The position numbers were made by a program, and so were the translations under genes. From DASUCS01 sp041166745 (GTDB taxonomy: Bacteria; Actinomycetota; Acidimicrobiia; Acidimicrobiales; JACDCH01), in contig JBEEGH010000025.1 in NCBI GenBank assembly GCA_041166745.1, forward strand, positions 1 through 37,811: a stretch of 37,811 nt of DNA, given 5' to 3'. The notes beneath the pieces were generated by a model. It saw only the letters and a program-made list of their open reading frames with translations. It did no database searches and had not been told where the DNA came from. This document shows, in pieces, positions 35,364-37,811 of this stretch. Within the stretch, counting starts at the first letter, position 1. Each line of letters begins with the position of its first letter.

Positions 35364-35531
35364 ACTTGGACAGGGTCGATCGGCGGCGGTGGCGGAGGTG
35401 GTTCGAGCTACGCGACCAGATCTGCCGTGAACGTCGCGCTCGAGTCTGGTCAACGGCTCGGCAACGGATCCATCACGACCGTCGAAGCGGCCGAAGCAAC
35501 ACTTCGCGAACTTCGCCGACACGTCGCGTGA
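35364..35531 (+). pseudogene. C-terminal fragment of a Gly-rich secreted protein
   Basis: The plus frame reads TWTGSIGGGGGGGSSYATRS and then ESGQRLGNGSITTVEAAEAT to the stop at 35531. The G-rich run followed by SSY and GNGSITT is the ending of Gly-rich beta-helical secreted domains. Upstream codons in the same frame are not convincing, so only the last 55 residues or so seem to survive. It directly precedes the transposase fragment, which may have truncated it. Confidence 0.4.
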
Positions 35532-35543
35532 TCTCTACCCGCC

Positions 35544-35765
35544 ATGATCCGATCGTGGGAGAACGCCTGGGTCGAGTTCGTGCTGTTCCTCGCGTTTCCG
35601 GTCGAGTTCCGCAAAGTCGTGTACACGACCAACGCCATCGAGAGCTTGAACGCGAGGTTCCGTCGAGCGGTGCAGCATCGAGGCCACTTCCCCAACGAGC
35701 AGTCGGCGTTGAAGGTCCTCTATCTCGTGGTCACGCGGCGGCAGAAGAATCGTGAGCGAAGAGAT
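35544..35765 (+). mobile_element. IS256-family transposase, C-terminal fragment
   Basis: Residues 1-70 of the open frame match the end of IS256-family transposases: FLAFPVEFRKVVYTTNAIES, then LNARFRRAVQHRGHFPNEQS and ALKVLYLVVTRRQKNR. YTTNAIESLN and RGHFPN are diagnostic. The N-terminus with the catalytic DDE residues is missing and no terminal inverted repeats are seen, so this is a dead remnant. Its reading frame does not stop where the transposase should but runs on into a peptidase fragment. Confidence 0.8.
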
Positions 35766-35948
35766 CGAGGCAACCAATTCGCCGCGGCCCTCTTGATGCC
35801 GCGAAGACTCATTGAGTCAACTTTCGAGTCGCATGTCGTTACACATAGCCACGACCGAATTGTCGCGCTCTTGGCGCGACGATTTGAAGTCAGTGAGCAG
35901 GCCATGCGCTTTCGTCTAATGAATCTTGCGCTGGTAGATCCGATTTAG
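35757..35948 (+). pseudogene. ImmA/IrrE-type metallopeptidase, C-terminal fragment fused in frame
   Basis: After the transposase part the frame reads GNQFAAALLMPRRLIESTFE and then ALLARRFEVSEQAMRFRLMN, ending LALVDPI. This is the C-terminal end of the ImmA/IrrE family (N-Q-F-A-A-x-L-L-M-P, then L-A-x-x-F-x-V-S-x-x-A-x-x-x-R-L). The zinc-binding HExxH motif lies upstream in intact members and is missing here. The gene pieces were joined in frame by a deletion or insertion between about 35754 and 35774. The chimeric 134-residue frame begins with ATG at 35544; whether it is expressed is unknown. Confidence 0.7.
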
Positions 35949-36267
35949 ACGCACGCGGCAGGCCGAAGCGCCCGAGCAGTACGTGTCCCAGAATACGCGG
36001 CGAGACAGGGCGGCGCGGGTGGCACCAACCGCCGGTTCGGCGACGCACGCGGGCGACCCTCTTATCTCCCCATGAGTAGGTCTTGCGCGACGGTCCTGGT
36101 GGAGCTGTCAAACACATCGGCGAGCCGGCACCCCGGACGACGAGATGACGCGGCTCACCACCACTGCCGTAGCGGGTTGCGAACAGATGACCGACACATC
36201 AAATGGCCGATCGCAGTCAGGTGTCAGTTGTCCCGGTCAGAGCACGACGAATGGCGCGCAGGTTCGC
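35949..36267. other. Intergenic stretch, no gene seen
   Basis: No frame with coding character, no insertion-sequence ends and no hairpin with a T-run could be identified between the fused fragment and the NPCBM-like gene. Confidence 0.5.
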
Positions 36268-37323
36268 TCATCGGACCACCTGTGGATTCCCCACCACGAT
36301 GTGCTCACAGTCACTCCCCGTGAGTCGAGTCATCTGAAAGCGAATCCGGAGTGCGCCATTCACCGGGATGTCGAGATCCCAGGCTTCGCCGAGCCGCATT
36401 GGCTGATCAAAGCGGGCGACACCGTCGACCAGCACTGTCAACTGATAACTCTGACTCGCTGGGGTGTCGTCGCTCGGCGACACGGTCGCCGTGAACGTGC
36501 TCCATTCGCGAGAGAGGTCGTAGTCGTCGTAGGTGCCGTCTCCGCAGCCTTTGAGCGTAAGCGCGTGTACGTACGTAACTCCGTTGGCCTTTGTGACCCC
36601 ACTTACAGAGTCCTGGCCGTTTCGTTCCACGGGGTCCATATCGCTTAGGAGCATGCTTGAAGAGGGAGGAGTCGTCGCTGCAGGTCGCATTGTTGTTGTC
36701 GTAGAAGACGGCGCTGTTGCCGGCAGCGGGTTTGTTGTCGGCACACCTGCCAACGTTGAGCTCGTCACGTCGCCCATCTTGGCGGTTCCTCCAACCGTCT
36801 CTCTGCCTCCTGATTGCCACGGTCCGACTATCGCTAAGGCCCCACCGACAAGAGTCGCGATCGCGGCCAAGACTCCGAGCAGCCTCGCCGTCGGCGACTC
36901 CACCCACTCGATCCACCGAAATCGACCCACTCCTCCGAAGGTTATGGTGCCGTCCCTCGCGACGCCGCGCTGGTGGTGACGCGGGAAGTAGAACGGACCA
37001 GGATAGGCGCGATCCACCACGTCGCGCGGGTGGGCAGGCGAGGGCGGTTCGGAACCGCTACCCGGTCCGTGCCCGCTTGAAGTTCTAGCGCTGACTCTGC
37101 GCCTGCGGTCGGGTGAGGTCGCCCTCGGATGGCTGCTGGGCTCACTTGCTTGAGCACTGAAGGTTTGGGCGCCGCTGGTCGCACGACCCCACACGCCCCC
37201 CATGAGCAGGTCGATCTCAACCACTCGTGCGTTACGGCGGCTAGCGGCAGAAATTGGACGGTCGTTCTCCTCCTCATTCTCGGTGTGGCTACAAGGGCGC
37301 CTCGAGGTCATGACGCTCCACAC
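36268..37323 (-). CDS. Membrane-anchored NPCBM-like (carbohydrate-binding) protein
   Basis: The open frame gives 351 residues, but the first 100 are Arg/Ser/Pro-rich and of doubtful coding character. Starts at 37203 (ATG) or near residue 102 (GTG) are possible. One transmembrane helix is at about 147-168 (LLGVLAAIATLVGGALAIVG). A Thr/Pro-rich linker (187-224) leads to a beta-rich domain. SMLLSDMDPVERNGQDSVSG, then TYVHALTLKGCGDGTYDDYD and SYQLTVLVDGVARFD, follow the pattern of NPCBM/NEW2 domains, which bind glycans. The domain faces outward, so a cell-wall or surface-glycan role is likely. The call is on pattern only. Confidence 0.65.
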   Translation of the reverse strand: MWSVMTSRRPCSHTENEEENDRPISAASRRNARVVEIDLLMGGVWGRATSGAQTFSAQASEPSSHPRATSPDRRRRVSARTSSGHGPGSGSEPPSPAHPRDVVDRAYPGPFYFPRHHQRGVARDGTITFGGVGRFRWIEWVESPTARLLGVLAAIATLVGGALAIVGPWQSGGRETVGGTAKMGDVTSSTLAGVPTTNPLPATAPSSTTTTMRPAATTPPSSSMLLSDMDPVERNGQDSVSGVTKANGVTYVHALTLKGCGDGTYDDYDLSREWSTFTATVSPSDDTPASQSYQLTVLVDGVARFDQPMRLGEAWDLDIPVNGALRIRFQMTRLTGSDCEHIVVGNPQVVR

Positions 37324-37379
37324 GGAGGGTCCGTGCCAACGTTATGGATCGGGTCGATCGAGTCGTCACCCAGGCCTAG

Positions 37380-37685
37380 TCATGCTGCGCTAAAAACGTC
37401 GCTCTCGATGTAACCGAGCTGCTCGGTCTGATCCAGTAACGCTTCAGGCGTAGTAGGTCGTGCAATCGCGGCCGCCCCCGTCGAATCGACGTGCACGTAC
37501 TGGTTCCACGCGAGAGACCACGCGCACTGCCGGCACACAACGAGAAGGTTTGAGCGGTACATCGAGCCGCCGCACCAAAAGCAGTCCGGCGCATCCGGGG
37601 ATGTTGTAACAGCTGCTTCAACGTTTTCGACGAGTGAGACTTCCGTCGTTGGAGTCCCCTCAGTGTGGCAAACCTGCTCGTGCAT
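37380..37685 (-). CDS. Small zinc-ribbon protein
   Basis: 101 residues from ATG at 37685. Two C-x-x-C knuckles, CFWC (35-38) and CRQC (51-54), are 12 residues apart and form a four-cysteine zinc ribbon. The rest is acidic with no membrane segment; the tail PEALLDQTEQLGYIESDVF is helical. Such proteins are often nucleic-acid or protein adaptors, but nothing here tells which. It lies next to the terminal repeat, with no clear promoter seen. Confidence 0.6.
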   Translation of the reverse strand: MHEQVCHTEGTPTTEVSLVENVEAAVTTSPDAPDCFWCGGSMYRSNLLVVCRQCAWSLAWNQYVHVDSTGAAAIARPTTPEALLDQTEQLGYIESDVFSAA

Positions 37686-37710
37686 CAGGCCCCCCGGCGA
37701 TGACGTAGTG

Positions 37711-37811
37711 GTGAGTGTGTGAGTGTGTGAGTGTGTGAGTGTGTGAGTGTGTGAGTGTGTGAGTGTGTGAGTGTGTGAGTGTGTGAGTGTGTGAGTGTGT
37801 GAGTGTGTGAG
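37711..37811. repeat. Perfect 8-base microsatellite (GTGAGTGT)n
   Basis: About 12.6 copies of an 8-base unit run without mismatch to the last base of the window. Like the left-end repeat, it likely marks where assembly stopped. Confidence 0.95.

Overview
The window is a GC-rich segment with frequent GTG/TTG starts, ATGA/GTGA gene overlaps, an ECF sigma factor without a classical zinc anti-sigma partner, Thr/Pro-rich secreted linkers and a bacterial-type S-adenosylmethionine decarboxylase. This suits an actinobacterium, perhaps an acidimicrobial soil or freshwater lineage; the phylum is inferred from style and not from a marker gene. There is no rRNA, no tRNA, no CRISPR array and almost no housekeeping content, so this reads as accessory DNA. 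Both ends of the window are perfect microsatellites (a 6-mer at the left, an 8-mer at the right), so the window probably stops where an assembly broke.

Left part (0.1-10.7 kb): two divergent gene sets share the gap at 3363-3664. Leftward lie a small, apparently frameshifted beta-grasp/ubiquitin-like candidate, a protein whose C-terminus resembles a diadenylate-cyclase (DisA_N) fold, and a 445-residue protein of unknown family. Rightward is a tightly overlapping five-gene operon: SIS-HAD fusion, phosphoribosyltransferase with a clear PRPP loop, P-loop ATPase, Rossmann-like protein and PfkB-type sugar/nucleoside kinase. Together they look like a nucleotide- or phosphosugar-making system under control of an ATPase, possibly a conflict (defence) system. 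This is the most interesting locus. A decayed gene follows it (10.5-11.3 kb).

Middle part (11.2-23.2 kb): an ACT-domain pair and a membrane protein on the minus strand, two of the three broken by indels in short repeats; an ECF sigma / membrane protein / LuxR-type regulator operon; small secreted beta/gamma-crystallin-like (I36-type) proteins, one frameshifted; a small helical protein, SAM decarboxylase and HemN-like radical SAM enzyme in one overlapping operon; a lipoprotein; and small proteins of unknown role.

Right part (22.8-34.5 kb): a two-gene exported giant pair on the minus strand. A 1704-residue secreted protein (one Fn3-like, seven Cys-paired and six SdrD_B-like modules) is translationally coupled to a 2037-residue RHS/YD-repeat protein with an N-terminal beta-propeller and a variable C-terminal tip. 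A small three-helix membrane protein directly downstream is a candidate immunity protein. From 34.6 to 36.0 kb lie gene fragments: a relaxase tail, a Gly-rich protein tail, and an IS256 transposase end joined in frame to an ImmA/IrrE peptidase end. The window ends with a membrane-anchored NPCBM-like protein and a zinc-ribbon protein.
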